NCBI GenBank assembly: GCA_965216135.1 | Contig: CBDCFL010000024.1 | Coordinates: 372,001 to 436,000 of the forward strand | DNA: 64,000 bases | DNA from: CBDCFL01 sp965216135 | GTDB lineage: Bacteria > Pseudomonadota > Alphaproteobacteria > Rhodobacterales > Rhodobacteraceae | Reading direction: 5' to 3' | Shown: positions 28,815 through 37,703 of the stretch, one piece after another | Layout of the letters: every line of letters begins with the position of its first letter | How positions within the stretch are numbered: the first letter of the stretch is position 1 | Program-made: the position numbers and the translations under genes | Notes under the pieces: generated by a model | Databases searched by the model: none | What the model was told of the DNA's origin: nothing | Seen by the model: only the letters and a program-made list of their open reading frames with translations

Positions 28815-28853
28815 GGTCAAAACCGGCACTGGGTGCGGGGCCGCCGCAACTGC

Positions 28854-29339
28854 TTAAGGATGCGTCAGCGCGATTGAGATTTTTTTGATTTTCTCAATTT
28901 CTTCGGGTGCGCTTTCGTGAGCGTTTTTCAACTCATCAAGCAGCGAATGCAGTTTGGTTCTGATCTCGGCGCGCTCGGTATCAGTGAACTCACGACCACT
29001 GGAAAAACTGGAGATTGAGCGGAAACCATCGTTGATTGTAGAGATCGTGAATCCATATTCCAGCCAGTGATCTTTTGCATATTTGAATACCCCCGCCTCA
29101 TCCGCACCGATTAGGTCAGCCCATTCAATCTCGCCCTCATTTTGCAAGCCCCAACTGACGGTGGGATCGCGCAGGACAAGGCCACGGCTGGAATATTCGT
29201 CCAGCCAGGCTTTGGGATAAGTTTGAAACAAATATTCCGGGGCAGTAAACTCAATATCGGCCGCAATTGCATAACCGGCAGGGCACAGCTTTTTTAGCTT
29301 TGCGAGCGTGTCGAGAACTCTTTCGTAGCGGCTGGTCAT
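28854..29339 (-). CDS. LuxR-type autoinducer-binding protein lacking a DNA-binding domain
   Basis: This 161-residue protein consists only of an autoinducer-binding domain. The residues that contact acyl-homoserine lactones in LuxR/TraR are present as Trp45, Tyr49 and Asp58 (KAWLDEYSSRGLVLRDPTVSW), followed by WADLIG, YGFTISTI and SGREFTDTERAEIR. It ends in a charged helix (PEEIEKIKKISIALTHP) with no helix-turn-helix, and the 39 bp beyond its stop cannot encode one. It is divergent from a full LuxR regulator of similar sequence, 106 bp between starts. By analogy with HTH-less LuxR homologues such as TrlR, it could bind signal or form inactive heterodimers. That role is inferred. Confidence 0.82.
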   Translation of the reverse strand: MTSRYERVLDTLAKLKKLCPAGYAIAADIEFTAPEYLFQTYPKAWLDEYSSRGLVLRDPTVSWGLQNEGEIEWADLIGADEAGVFKYAKDHWLEYGFTISTINDGFRSISSFSSGREFTDTERAEIRTKLHSLLDELKNAHESAPEEIEKIKKISIALTHP

Positions 29340-29399
29340 TGCTTCACGCCAAATTGATCATTGCACGTCAGGCGGGAATCTGGTTAATGTTGCGCACGC

Positions 29400-29416
29400 G
29401 AAAGTATTGGACTTTC
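29400..29416. promoter_or_regulatory. Inverted repeat in the divergent luxR promoter region
   Basis: GAAAGT and ACTTTC flank a 5-bp spacer (ATTGG) in the 106-bp region shared by the two divergent receptor genes, ending 29 bp before the luxR ATG. The symmetry and location suit an operator controlling either gene. It is not the same sequence as the inverted repeat before luxI. A hairpin in the luxR leader is also possible. Confidence 0.35.
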
Positions 29417-29445
29417 AGGCTACTCGGTAAGGTCGGGGTTGTTGT

Positions 29446-30060
29446 ATGTTAGGTAGTGATTTGCCGACAAAAGACGTCCCCCTGCTGGCCCCCGGTGGCT
29501 ACTATATCGCGCTACGCCTTGGATTCGCGTTTGCCACCCGCCAGTATAACGGGTTTCCAGAGGATTGGAAAAAATTCTATACCAAAAACAGTCTGATGCC
29601 CAAAGACCCGATGATCGCTTGGGCCTACAACAATTCCGGAACCACGCGCTGGGCGGATCTGAAAGATCAGGACAAACACGGTATTTTTTCGGCGGCGGCG
29701 CATTTTGGTCTGAAATATGGCGTTGTCATTAGCCTTGCGCCATCCGGCGAAACCGGCAATCGCAGCTTTGGTATATTTGCCAGCGGATCACGGGAATTCA
29801 CCGAATCTGAGACATTTCGACTGTTTGACGCCGTATCCGAGCTTCATCAGCAAGCGGCAGTACCAAAACTGACCAAGGCCGAGTTGGAAGCGCTTAACTG
29901 GATCAAAGATGGCTACCGAATGAAAGAGGCTGCCTATAGCCTTGGCATTTCGGAAAGCGCCGTTAAGGCACGCCTGACCTCGGCAAAGCACAAGCTCGGC
30001 GCGCGCAACAGCACCCATGCTGCCAGCCTCGCAGTCAGATTTGGCCTTATTTGGGCCTAA
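29446..30060 (+). CDS. LuxR-family quorum-sensing transcriptional regulator
   Basis: This 204-residue regulator has an N-terminal autoinducer-binding domain with Trp41, Tyr45 and Asp54 (EDWKKFYTKNSLMPKDP), WADLKDQ and YGVVISLA. Its C-terminal LuxR-type helix-turn-helix is LTKAELEALNWIKDGYRMKEAAYSLGISESAVKARLTSAKHKLGA, with the usual Lys-Glu-x-Ala and Val-Lys pattern. It is shorter than LuxR/TraR (about 235-250) mostly at the N-terminus. luxI begins 91 bp downstream on the same strand, forming a standard receptor-synthase pair. It is probably activated by the LuxI product. Confidence 0.9.
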   Translation: MLGSDLPTKDVPLLAPGGYYIALRLGFAFATRQYNGFPEDWKKFYTKNSLMPKDPMIAWAYNNSGTTRWADLKDQDKHGIFSAAAHFGLKYGVVISLAPSGETGNRSFGIFASGSREFTESETFRLFDAVSELHQQAAVPKLTKAELEALNWIKDGYRMKEAAYSLGISESAVKARLTSAKHKLGARNSTHAASLAVRFGLIWA

Positions 30061-30071
30061 TAATGTGAAAA

Positions 30072-30092
30072 AAATTCGCGTTTTGCGAATTT
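30072..30092. promoter_or_regulatory. Lux-box-like inverted repeat upstream of luxI
   Basis: AAATTCGC and GCGAATTT form perfect 8-bp arms around a 5-bp spacer, 21 bp in all, 12 bp after the luxR stop and 59 bp before the luxI ATG. The size is that of LuxR-type binding sites (18-22 bp dyads) and the position suits LuxR autoregulation of luxI. The same sequence could act as a weak terminator of luxR, but there is no T-run after it. Confidence 0.45.
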
Positions 30093-30151
30093 AGCGTCTA
30101 AAAAACTGATCGCCAAATGCAAGATGGACTCACCAATAAGGAGAGTACATT

Positions 30152-30766
30152 ATGCACAATATCGCCTTTAACTTGCCGAGCCTTCATCTCTACGGTTCCG
30201 CGTTTTTCGAATATCTCGGATTGCGCAAGAACTTTTTTGTGGATTGTCTCAAGTGGGACGTTCCCCATGATATGTCTCTTGAGATGGATCAATATGACAA
30301 TCCAACAGCGCATTACTCGTTGGTTCTGTTTAAGGGCAAGGTTGTTGCCGGGGCCAGGGCAACGCCAACCAATGCGGTCTGGGGGGACCATACATATATG
30401 CTGCGCGATGCGATGCGCGGGAAAATCGACGGCATTCCTCGCAGCGCGATGCCTGACGATATTTGCTCGCCATCGATGTGGGAATGCACGCGGCTGGTCA
30501 TTGACGACGCCATGTCATCCGCACCCGCGCGCCGGACCTGTCTTTCACTGATCGTCAACGGTCTGGCGGAACAGGCTCACTTGCATGGCGCGTCGCGATT
30601 GATCTCACTTTCGCCAATCACACTGATGCGGTCGTTGCGGCAACTGGGTTTTGCAGCCGAACGGATTGGCGCGCCTTATGCCAGCGAAGAAGACGGGCGA
30701 CGCTATGCGGTTCTTGCGATGCCGACACACCGCAAAGTCATGCCGGAAATCGCGCAGGCCGCTTAA
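30152..30766 (+). CDS. Acyl-homoserine-lactone synthase (LuxI family)
   Basis: This 204-residue enzyme would make an N-acyl-homoserine lactone from S-adenosylmethionine and acyl-ACP. The invariant LuxI residues are present: Arg25 and Phe29 in GLRKNFFVDCLKW, Trp35, Glu44, Asp46 and Asp49 in LEMDQYDN, Arg69 in AGARATPT, and Glu111 and Arg114 in SMWECTRLVID. The ATG follows AAGGAG at good spacing. Acyl-chain specificity cannot be read from the sequence; an Ala or Thr at the position governing 3-oxo preference was not resolved. It follows luxR and is convergent with the antiporter gene. Confidence 0.93.
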   Translation: MHNIAFNLPSLHLYGSAFFEYLGLRKNFFVDCLKWDVPHDMSLEMDQYDNPTAHYSLVLFKGKVVAGARATPTNAVWGDHTYMLRDAMRGKIDGIPRSAMPDDICSPSMWECTRLVIDDAMSSAPARRTCLSLIVNGLAEQAHLHGASRLISLSPITLMRSLRQLGFAAERIGAPYASEEDGRRYAVLAMPTHRKVMPEIAQAA

Positions 30767-30808
30767 AAGGCAACGGCGTCTTTAGGCACCGCTCGCTGCA
30801 ACTCTCCG

Positions 30809-30836
30809 CCTGGCGCGCTTAATCCAGCGTGCCAGG
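30809..30836. terminator. Hairpin between convergent luxI and antiporter genes
   Basis: CCTGGCGCGCT and AGCGTGCCAGG pair over 10 of 11 positions around the loop TAATCC, midway between the luxI stop and the antiporter stop. The arms are GC-rich. A weak T-stretch follows on the plus strand (AATTTCC). It is likely to end both convergent transcripts. Confidence 0.5.
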
Positions 30837-31470
30837 AATTTCCACACGCCGGGCAGGTCGTCGGCCTATTTCATGATCTCGATACGCGATGCGGGATCGC
30901 CGCTGCGGCTGCGCAGGGCGTCATTCAGCTCGCCGATATTCTCCTGAATTGCGTGTTCCAGCACGTTGACCAGGGTGTGCGCTACCTCAAGGCGCGACAT
31001 ATAGACGACGTCCGCACCGGCGGCCTTGACCGACGCAACCGCGTCCAGCTCGATCGCGTTGGCGATAATTATCGCGCCTGGATTCATGCGGCGCAGCATT
31101 CGCACCAGGTCCAGATTCGTGACCCCACGCAACAGATCATCGGAGATTGTGCAAACGATGATCTTGGCGCGATTGACGCCAGCGTGGATCAGAGTCTCTT
31201 CGTTGGAAATGTCACCATATTCCACATGCGCCCCGAAGGCGCGTATCTTTTCATGCAATGCAACATTGAAATCGACAACAACCGTGCTGTCGAGAATTTC
31301 GGGATGCGAGTCCTTTAATTCAAACAAGAACGAAGACGCATCGCGATGAATTCCAAGCACGGTGCGTATTCCGGGGTATCCGGCCGGTCATTCCGACGAC
31401 ATCCGGCCACCTAAACCGGGGTATCCGGCCACCCTTGTTTAGCGGCTTTGAGGCCTAGGTTTTTTGGCTA

Positions 31471-32228
31471 TCAGTTTTGGGCGTTTTCGTCACCTGTTTT
31501 GAGGTTGGTTTTTCGCATGCTTTGGCCGTCTAGTTCGATGCGATAGGCATTGTGGACGAGACGGTCGAGAATGGCGTCAGCGAAGGTAGGCTCTCCGATC
31601 ACGTCGTGCCATGCATCGATGGGCAGCTGGCTGGTGATCAGAGTTGATCCGGCGTCATATCTGTCTTCGACAATTTCCATCAGATCACGGCGCTGGCTTG
31701 CGTCGAGGCGATCTGGCCCCCAGTCATCCAGGATCAGTAATTGGGTTTTGGTGAGATTTTTGAACAGGCGCGGGAAGCGCCCGTCCCCGTGGGCCAGTTC
31801 GAGTTCATCAAACAGACGCGGCATACGTTTGTAGAGCACGGTGATCCCGTCTCGACAGGCGGCTTGAGCCAGCGCACAGGCCAGCCAGGTTTTGCCCACG
31901 CCACAGGGGCCAGTGATCATCAGGTTGCGCTTATGTTTGATCCAGCGCCCGGTCAGCATCTGCTGGAACAGGGCTTTGTCCAGCCCCCGCCGGGTTTTGT
32001 AATCCACGTCCTCGGGAACGGCACCACCATGGCGCAGCTTTGCGGCGCGCATGCGGCTTTCAAACCTCTTGGTCTCCCGGCTACTGCTTTCTCTGTCGAC
32101 CAACAACCCCAGCCATTCAGCGTGGGTCAGATCGGCGGTGCCGTCCTGCGATTGCATCTCGGCGAAGGCTTCTGCCATGCCGTCGAGTCGGAGTGTTTGA
32201 GCTGATCCAGCGTTGGATGATCAAGCAT
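31471..32228 (-). CDS. istB: IS21 helper ATPase IstB, apparent N-terminal frameshift
   Basis: IstB is the AAA+ regulator of IS21 transposition. The open frame from ATG 32178 gives 235 residues with the Walker A motif MITGPCGVGKTWLACALAQAA, Walker B LLILDDWGPDRL, and sensor region STLITSQLPIDAWHD. Upstream, ATG 32228 starts MLDHPTLDQL, the normal IstB N-terminus, but in another frame. One extra A in the AAA at 32196-32198 (written TTT on the plus strand) would join it to TLRLDGMAEAF. So istB either has lost about 17 residues and starts internally, or the base call is wrong. Confidence 0.88.
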
Positions 32229-32240
32229 GTCTTGTCCTCT

Positions 32241-33770
32241 TCAATGGAAGTAATCCGCGCCACGGATATTGGGGTGGGTGATCGCAGGCTCGTCCGTGGC
32301 GCGGGTGCGAGGTTTGCGATCGAGACCATTCTTGAGAATGGACTGCAGCGATGTGTAGGACCGGGCATTGATCTCCAGGGCACGACCACAAGCAGCATCC
32401 AGGCGATCGCGCCCGAAGGTCTTGGCCAATCGCAACACTCCCAGGCAACTGCGATATCCCTGCTCCGGGTGCCGCCGCTGGCGCATGATCACATCGACAA
32501 AGGTTTCGACATTTGGGCCGATCAGCACGGCTTGTCGCCTGATGCGCTCTGGTGTCCAGTCTTCACTGAACCGATGATGTGCGGGCATGTGGTCACGGTG
32601 GGTGGAGTGCTGGCGGTTGCCTGAAGTTCTGGCATGGGATGCAACGCGTTGCCCTTTAAAATATACCTCAACCGTGCGTGCGGTGATCCGCGCCCATAGC
32701 TTTTGCTTCAGCAATTGATGCGGCACCGAGTAATAGTGGCGGCCAATATCGACATGGTAATCAAGGCCCGCGCGACACTGCTTCCATTCAGCATAAACAT
32801 AAGATGCCAAGGGCAAGGGCTTGAACGCGGGCTTGTCCAGCGTCTCGAACAGATCACGGCGGCTGGCACCAAGATGGCGGGTGACCTTGCCATTGAGCTG
32901 ATCGAGCAACGGCCGGATGGCGGCGTTCACTTCATCAAGCCCAAAGAAGCGCTGATTGCGCAGCCGCGCCAAAATCCAGCGCTCGGCCAGCAAAACAGCC
33001 GCCTCGACCTTTGCCTTGTCTTTGGGCTTCTTAGGGCGCGCCGGAACAATGGCCGTGTCGTAATGACTGGCCATATCACCATAGGTGCGATTGATCGCAG
33101 GATCGTAAAAACAGGCCTTGGTGACGCCCGCCTTGAGATTGTCCGAGACCAACTGTGCTGTCACGCCGCCGAAGAACTCAAAGGCGCGCACATGACTGGA
33201 TGTCCAATCCGACAGGCTCTGCGTCCAGCTGGCTTCGACATAGGTGTAATTGGACGCCCCCAGGGCGGCGACAAATATCTGCGCTGTGCGCACCTCGCCG
33301 GTCTTGGGGCAAATGACATCCACGGTCTGGCCCGCGTAATCGACAAACAGGCGTTCACCGGCGGGATGACGTTGGCGCATCACCGGCGACAGCTTGCCTT
33401 CCCAGCTGGTGTAGAGCTCGCAGTACCGGCTGTAGCCATACCCATCCGGGTGAACCCCGCGATACTCCTCCCACAGCAGAGAGAGCGTTACACCCTTGCG
33501 CCGCAACTCGGCATGTACATAGGCCCAATCAGGTTGAGGAACAGCACGACGTGCCTCACCGCGGGAATAGGGAAACAGACGGCGCTCAAGCTCCGCATCC
33601 GACAGATCGGCTGGCAGCGGCCAGCGCAGCCCCTCGACATCAGCGCGGCGGAAATACTCCGATATCGTCGCGCGGCCAACAGCCAGGCTCTGCGCCACCT
33701 GACGTCCTGAAAATCCATCCGCACGAAGCCGAAGGGCTTCCCGTATCTTCCGCATCGGCAATCTCTTCAT
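32241..33770 (-). CDS. istA: IS21 transposase IstA
   Basis: This 509-residue DDE transposase has an N-terminal helix-turn-helix, FSGRQVAQSLAVGRATISEYFRRA. The rve catalytic core has GERLFVDYAGQTVDV (D), LVSDNLKAGVTKA (D), and the PKKPKDKAKVEAAVLL segment with the catalytic Glu. The C-terminal region has HYYSVPHQLLKQKLWARIT. The length is standard. istB follows after 12 bp counting from its conserved start. Confidence 0.95.
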   Translation of the reverse strand: MKRLPMRKIREALRLRADGFSGRQVAQSLAVGRATISEYFRRADVEGLRWPLPADLSDAELERRLFPYSRGEARRAVPQPDWAYVHAELRRKGVTLSLLWEEYRGVHPDGYGYSRYCELYTSWEGKLSPVMRQRHPAGERLFVDYAGQTVDVICPKTGEVRTAQIFVAALGASNYTYVEASWTQSLSDWTSSHVRAFEFFGGVTAQLVSDNLKAGVTKACFYDPAINRTYGDMASHYDTAIVPARPKKPKDKAKVEAAVLLAERWILARLRNQRFFGLDEVNAAIRPLLDQLNGKVTRHLGASRRDLFETLDKPAFKPLPLASYVYAEWKQCRAGLDYHVDIGRHYYSVPHQLLKQKLWARITARTVEVYFKGQRVASHARTSGNRQHSTHRDHMPAHHRFSEDWTPERIRRQAVLIGPNVETFVDVIMRQRRHPEQGYRSCLGVLRLAKTFGRDRLDAACGRALEINARSYTSLQSILKNGLDRKPRTRATDEPAITHPNIRGADYFH

Positions 33771-35372
33771 AAAGGCCCTCTCCCGTCCAAAAGAACGGAA
33801 CAGTAGCCCTGCTACAGATCGCCTCGCAGCAGCTTAAACCAAGTGAATTTGGGGGTGGCCGGATAGCCCGGAATCCCCGGCCGGATCAAATCGGAATGGG
33901 TGGCCGGATGCCATCGGTACGGGTGGCCGGATCGCCCCGGAATACGCAGCACGGCCAGCAACACTTCGGATGCGTCATGGTCGAGTTCAGCGGGCTCTTT
34001 GAAGCCCAGAAAACTGAGCACCGGTTTGATGCGTGCGTGGATGCCATAGGCGGCCTCAAACAGGGGCGTCGTGAGTACCGCCGTGAATACGAACGCCAGA
34101 ATGATGACACTTGCAATCTCGTTGTTGATATGCCCGAATTCCAGCCCCAGATAGGCGATGACCAGTCCAAATTCCGATATTTGCGCCAGACGAACGGAGC
34201 TGACTTCGGCGCTGCGTTGATCAACACCAAACACATAAAGCAGCGGGAAGAACACAATCTGCCGCGCTATGATCACGATCACACCAACGAAGAGCGCAAG
34301 CAGAGGGATCTCGAAGCCAGTCAGCTTGGGCATGGCAATACCCAGCGCAACGAAAAACAAAGTCACGAAGAAGTCTCTGACCATGCCGACTTTGGCGATG
34401 ATCTCGGTGCTGAACGGTAGGCTGGCGATCGTCGCACCGGCGATAAGTGCCGCCATTCCGGCCCCAACGGACATATGAAGATCAAAGCCGATCAACGACG
34501 TCGCATAATCGATGTTTGTGCCGATGACCACCAAAAGAAAACACCAGGCGACAGCACCCAGTAGTATGAGTTCCGGGGCCTTGGCGATCCAGCTAAAACC
34601 GATCCGGGCCACACTGCGCGCAAGACCAATCGCAATAAGGACCAGCAAGCCGATCCCTACAAAGGAAAACAAGATGGCTACCAAATCGGGTTGGGCCAGG
34701 CTCGGCTGAAGCAGCGTAATCACGATCGCCCATATGTCCTGAAAGATCAGAATCGCCAGAGATATTCGCCCTGGCTGTGTATCGAGCTGAAAATGGTCCT
34801 GAAACAGCTTCACCACCAAAAGCGAGGAAGACCCCGCAATCGCAACGCCGATATAAAACGGCGCAAGCGGTGCATCTTGCAAGATACCCCCGAAGCCGGT
34901 CAGGATCAGCAGCTTGGTTACCAGAAGGCCAAATAGAAGTGTCACAGGATACTGGACGGCACCAGCGATCAGGATCGAGCGGCCGCTTGCCAAAAGGCTG
35001 CGAACGTCTATTTCCAGCCCGATAACAAACAGCAACAAGACAAAGCCGATTTGCGCAATCGCTTCTATGTTTTCGGGTTCCGTGACCTGGTGAAAGGCCT
35101 GTGGCCCAACCAACACACCGGCAAGTATGAACGCTGCGACGCTGGGAATTCGCAGCCGCGCGAACAGAACCGCTAGCGCGCCTGCCAGCAAAAGGCTGAT
35201 CCCGACATCCTGGACGATCGCGGGTAGATCAGTCCCCACCGCCAAAGCACTGCCGCTGGTCAAGACCAACGCGCCAAACGCGACAAGGGCCAGTTTCATG
35301 CAATCATGGGTCCTGGCCGACATCAGTGAATTGTCCGCGCTGGCGCACATAATGAGTGTCGCATCGGGCCGC

Positions 35373-35756
35373 TCAACCCTGCAACACCAGCAAAGATGCG
35401 TAAGTCATCCCAACATAGGTCAGGTGGTGAAAAAATTGGTCCCTCCCGTTCAGGGCCCAAAATGCCCAGGGCCGCTCCCGCTCCGAAATACCGCGCGTGT
35501 AATGTTCCTTTGCGTAATCAAGGCCGTAGTGGATGGCAACCTCAGCCGCGACAATCGGCAGGATCACCGACCATCCGATTGCCAATACCGTCATTGCCAA
35601 AACTGAACCAGCGCCATGGATGGCCGCATGAGCGTAGCCACCTGCTTGGCGAAAATCACCCTTGCCAGAGAGTATCCACCGGGACTGCAACAGATAGTCG
35701 GCCACGAAGTGCTTGAGTTCCAAGCCAAGCATCATCAGCAGGGCGGTCTCAATCAT
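35373..35756 (-). CDS. DUF3307-family membrane protein
   Basis: This 127-residue protein has the DUF3307 pattern: ELKHFVADYLLQSRWILSGKGDF near the N-terminus, GYAHAAIHGAGSVLAMTVLAIG, and ALNGRDQFFHHLTYVGMTYAS near the C-terminus. Three or four hydrophobic segments are expected. Conserved histidines and aspartates suggest a metal site, but the function is unknown. It is 73 bp upstream of the antiporter start on the same strand and may share its transcript. Confidence 0.83.
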   Translation of the reverse strand: MIETALLMMLGLELKHFVADYLLQSRWILSGKGDFRQAGGYAHAAIHGAGSVLAMTVLAIGWSVILPIVAAEVAIHYGLDYAKEHYTRGISERERPWAFWALNGRDQFFHHLTYVGMTYASLLVLQG

Positions 35757-36113
35757 ATCGTGTCCTCAAAGAGGGCACTTGGCGCACGTTGGCGGCACTG
35801 CTTTAGCATAGTCTGATCCATCGTTACACGGATACTCAGATGCGTGTCGTCGCAGAATGGTTTGGTTGTTGACCATCTGCACCGACACAGACACGCCTTT
35901 GTGATACAGTCAATCTGCGGTCCGGTGCCAGCCCAGAATTCAATATTGACGGCAACATAAAGCGGCCCATTGTTGTGGCGCGATTTCGATCGGGCCGTGT
36001 CGGTCGGTTCGGAATTCCAAAATCCAGAGCCTTTTAATGGCGCCTGACTGCCGACCCCATTAAGACCTGAATGCGAACTTAACTAACCAGATTTATCCAG
36101 TGGGCAGGCCGAT
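35757..36113. other. Intergenic region without recognised gene
   Basis: The 357 bp between the divergent DUF3307 and glpD genes has no convincing open frame, RNA or repeat. It should contain both promoters. AGGCC-type purine-rich sequence shortly before 36114 can serve as the glpD ribosome site. Confidence 0.6.
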
Positions 36114-37703
36114 ATGAGCATAGAGCCCGGTGCGCCGAACGCCACCGACGCCAAGAAATTCGAGCTGTTCATTATCGGCGGCGGCATTAATGGCTGTGGA
36201 ATTGCCCGCGATGCAGCCGGGCGCGGGCTGTCGGTCGCGCTCGCCGAGATGAATGACCTTGGTTCGGCGACCTCCTCGGCATCGACCAAGCTCTTTCACG
36301 GCGGGTTGCGATACCTTGAATATTTTGAGTTCCGCCTGGTGCGTGAGGCACTGATCGAGCGCGAACAATTGTTATCTGCGATGCCCCATATCAGCTGGCC
36401 GATGCGGTTCGTGCTGCCATATCACAGGGATATGCGGTTCGACGCAGAGACACCGGCCTCGCGAACATTGACGAAACTGTTGCCGTTTCTGGCAAACCGG
36501 CGCCCGGCCTGGATGATCCGCCTGGGACTGTTTCTTTACGATTACATCGGCAGACGCAGATTTCTGCCGGGCACGGCAACGCTGGACCTGCGCCGCGACC
36601 GTGTTGGAGATGCGCTGCAAAACAGATTTCGCAAGGCATTTGAATTTTCCGATTGCTACGTCGATGATGCGCGCCTCGTCGTTTTGAACGCGCGTGACGC
36701 CGCGGCGCGCGGTGCCCGGATCATGACACGCACTAGGGTTATGTCCGCCATACGCAAAGGCAGCCATTGGGAGATTGAGCTCGAAGATCAAAGGCGGGCT
36801 GGGCGCATTGTTGTAGAGGCAGAGGCCCTGGTCAATGCGGCCGGTCCTTGGGTTGGCGATGTCATCAAGACCGCACTTGACGAGACCGCCAGCGAACAGG
36901 TGCGGCTGGTGCGCGGCAGTCATATCGTTACGCGAAAGCTGTTTGATCATGACAAGGCCTATTTCTTCCAGGGCGGCGATGGCCGGATCGTATTTGCCAT
37001 ACCGTTTGAGACCGATTTCACCCTGATCGGCACGACCGAATTCGATCATGACGATCCCTGGCAGAAGCCAGAATGCACTCCGGAAGAGACGCGATATCTG
37101 CTGAAAACAATTTCCGAGTATTTGCAAGACCCACCCGATGAAAAAGATGTCGTCTGGAGTTTTTCGGGCGTCCGCCCGCTGTTTGATGACGGTGCCCCGT
37201 CGGCCACGGCGGCGACACGCGAATATGTATTGAAACTCGACGATGCGGGCGCGCCAGTTTGCCACGTATTCGGCGGCAAGATCACCACCTACCGCAAACT
37301 GGCCGAGGCGGTATTTGCCGAAATCGCCCCGCAAATACCCTGGACCGGGGGCAATTGGACGTCGGGCGTGCCACTGCCAGGCGGCGAGTTTGCGGTCACT
37401 GGGTTTGATGCACTGGTTTCAGACCTGCGGCGGGATTATCCTTTTCTCGATGCCGCATGGGCGCGCCGCTTGATGCGCAGCTACGGCACCGAGGCGCGGA
37501 TGATGCTTGGCGAGGCGCGCGACGTATCCGATCTTGGGCGGGACTTTGGGCAATCCGTGACCGCCGCCGAGCTTGAATGGGTCGTCCTCAAGGAATGGGT
37601 CGAAACTGCCGAGGATTTTATCTGGCGGCGCTCGAAACTGGGGCTTCGGCTATCCGATGAAGCGGTCGCGCAGATTGACGCTTACATCAAATCACGGCTC
37701 TAA
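36114..37703 (+). CDS. glpD: Glycerol-3-phosphate dehydrogenase (FAD)
   Basis: This 529-residue membrane-associated enzyme oxidises glycerol-3-phosphate to dihydroxyacetone phosphate and passes electrons to quinone. It has the FAD motif FIIGGGINGCGIARDAAGRG, then SSASTKLFHGGLRYLEYFEFRLVREAL. Further family segments are VNAAGPWVGDV, VRGSHIV, IGTTEFDHDDPW and GGKITTYRKLAEA, and the C-terminal domain has the expected length. No other glp genes are adjacent. The last 12 bp overlap the end of the convergent GMC oxidoreductase gene. Confidence 0.96.
   Translation: MSIEPGAPNATDAKKFELFIIGGGINGCGIARDAAGRGLSVALAEMNDLGSATSSASTKLFHGGLRYLEYFEFRLVREALIEREQLLSAMPHISWPMRFVLPYHRDMRFDAETPASRTLTKLLPFLANRRPAWMIRLGLFLYDYIGRRRFLPGTATLDLRRDRVGDALQNRFRKAFEFSDCYVDDARLVVLNARDAAARGARIMTRTRVMSAIRKGSHWEIELEDQRRAGRIVVEAEALVNAAGPWVGDVIKTALDETASEQVRLVRGSHIVTRKLFDHDKAYFFQGGDGRIVFAIPFETDFTLIGTTEFDHDDPWQKPECTPEETRYLLKTISEYLQDPPDEKDVVWSFSGVRPLFDDGAPSATAATREYVLKLDDAGAPVCHVFGGKITTYRKLAEAVFAEIAPQIPWTGGNWTSGVPLPGGEFAVTGFDALVSDLRRDYPFLDAAWARRLMRSYGTEARMMLGEARDVSDLGRDFGQSVTAAELEWVVLKEWVETAEDFIWRRSKLGLRLSDEAVAQIDAYIKSRL

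Larger units (their letters stand above)
31363..33948 (-). mobile_element. IS21-family insertion sequence
   Basis: This 2586-bp element has 14-bp perfect terminal repeats (TGCGTATTCCGGGG at one end, its complement at the other) and a 6-bp target duplication GCACGG at 31357-31362 and 33949-33954. Inside each end are several copies of GTGGCCGGAT/ATCCGGCCAC, the subterminal transposase-binding repeats usual for IS21. istA and istB lie on the minus strand. It interrupts the antiporter gene. Confidence 0.95.
30866..35299 (-). pseudogene. Cation/proton antiporter with TrkA-N domain, split by IS21
   Basis: This is a CPA2-family (KefB/C-like) antiporter. The N-terminal piece (35299-33949) starts MKLALVAFGALVLTSGSALA and has about 12 membrane segments, including FILAGVLVGPQAFHQVTE, GFVLLLFVIGLEID and LAQISEFGLVIAYLGLEFG. 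The cytosolic piece (31362-30866) is a nucleotide-binding RCK/TrkA-N domain: VVVDFNVALHEKIRAFGAHVEYGDISNEETL and DVVYMSRLEVAHTLV. Between codons for EVLLAV and LGIHRDASSF sits IS21, flanked by a duplicated GCACGG. Removing it restores a protein of about 613 residues. The membrane part might still be made, with a foreign tail read from the element. Confidence 0.92.
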
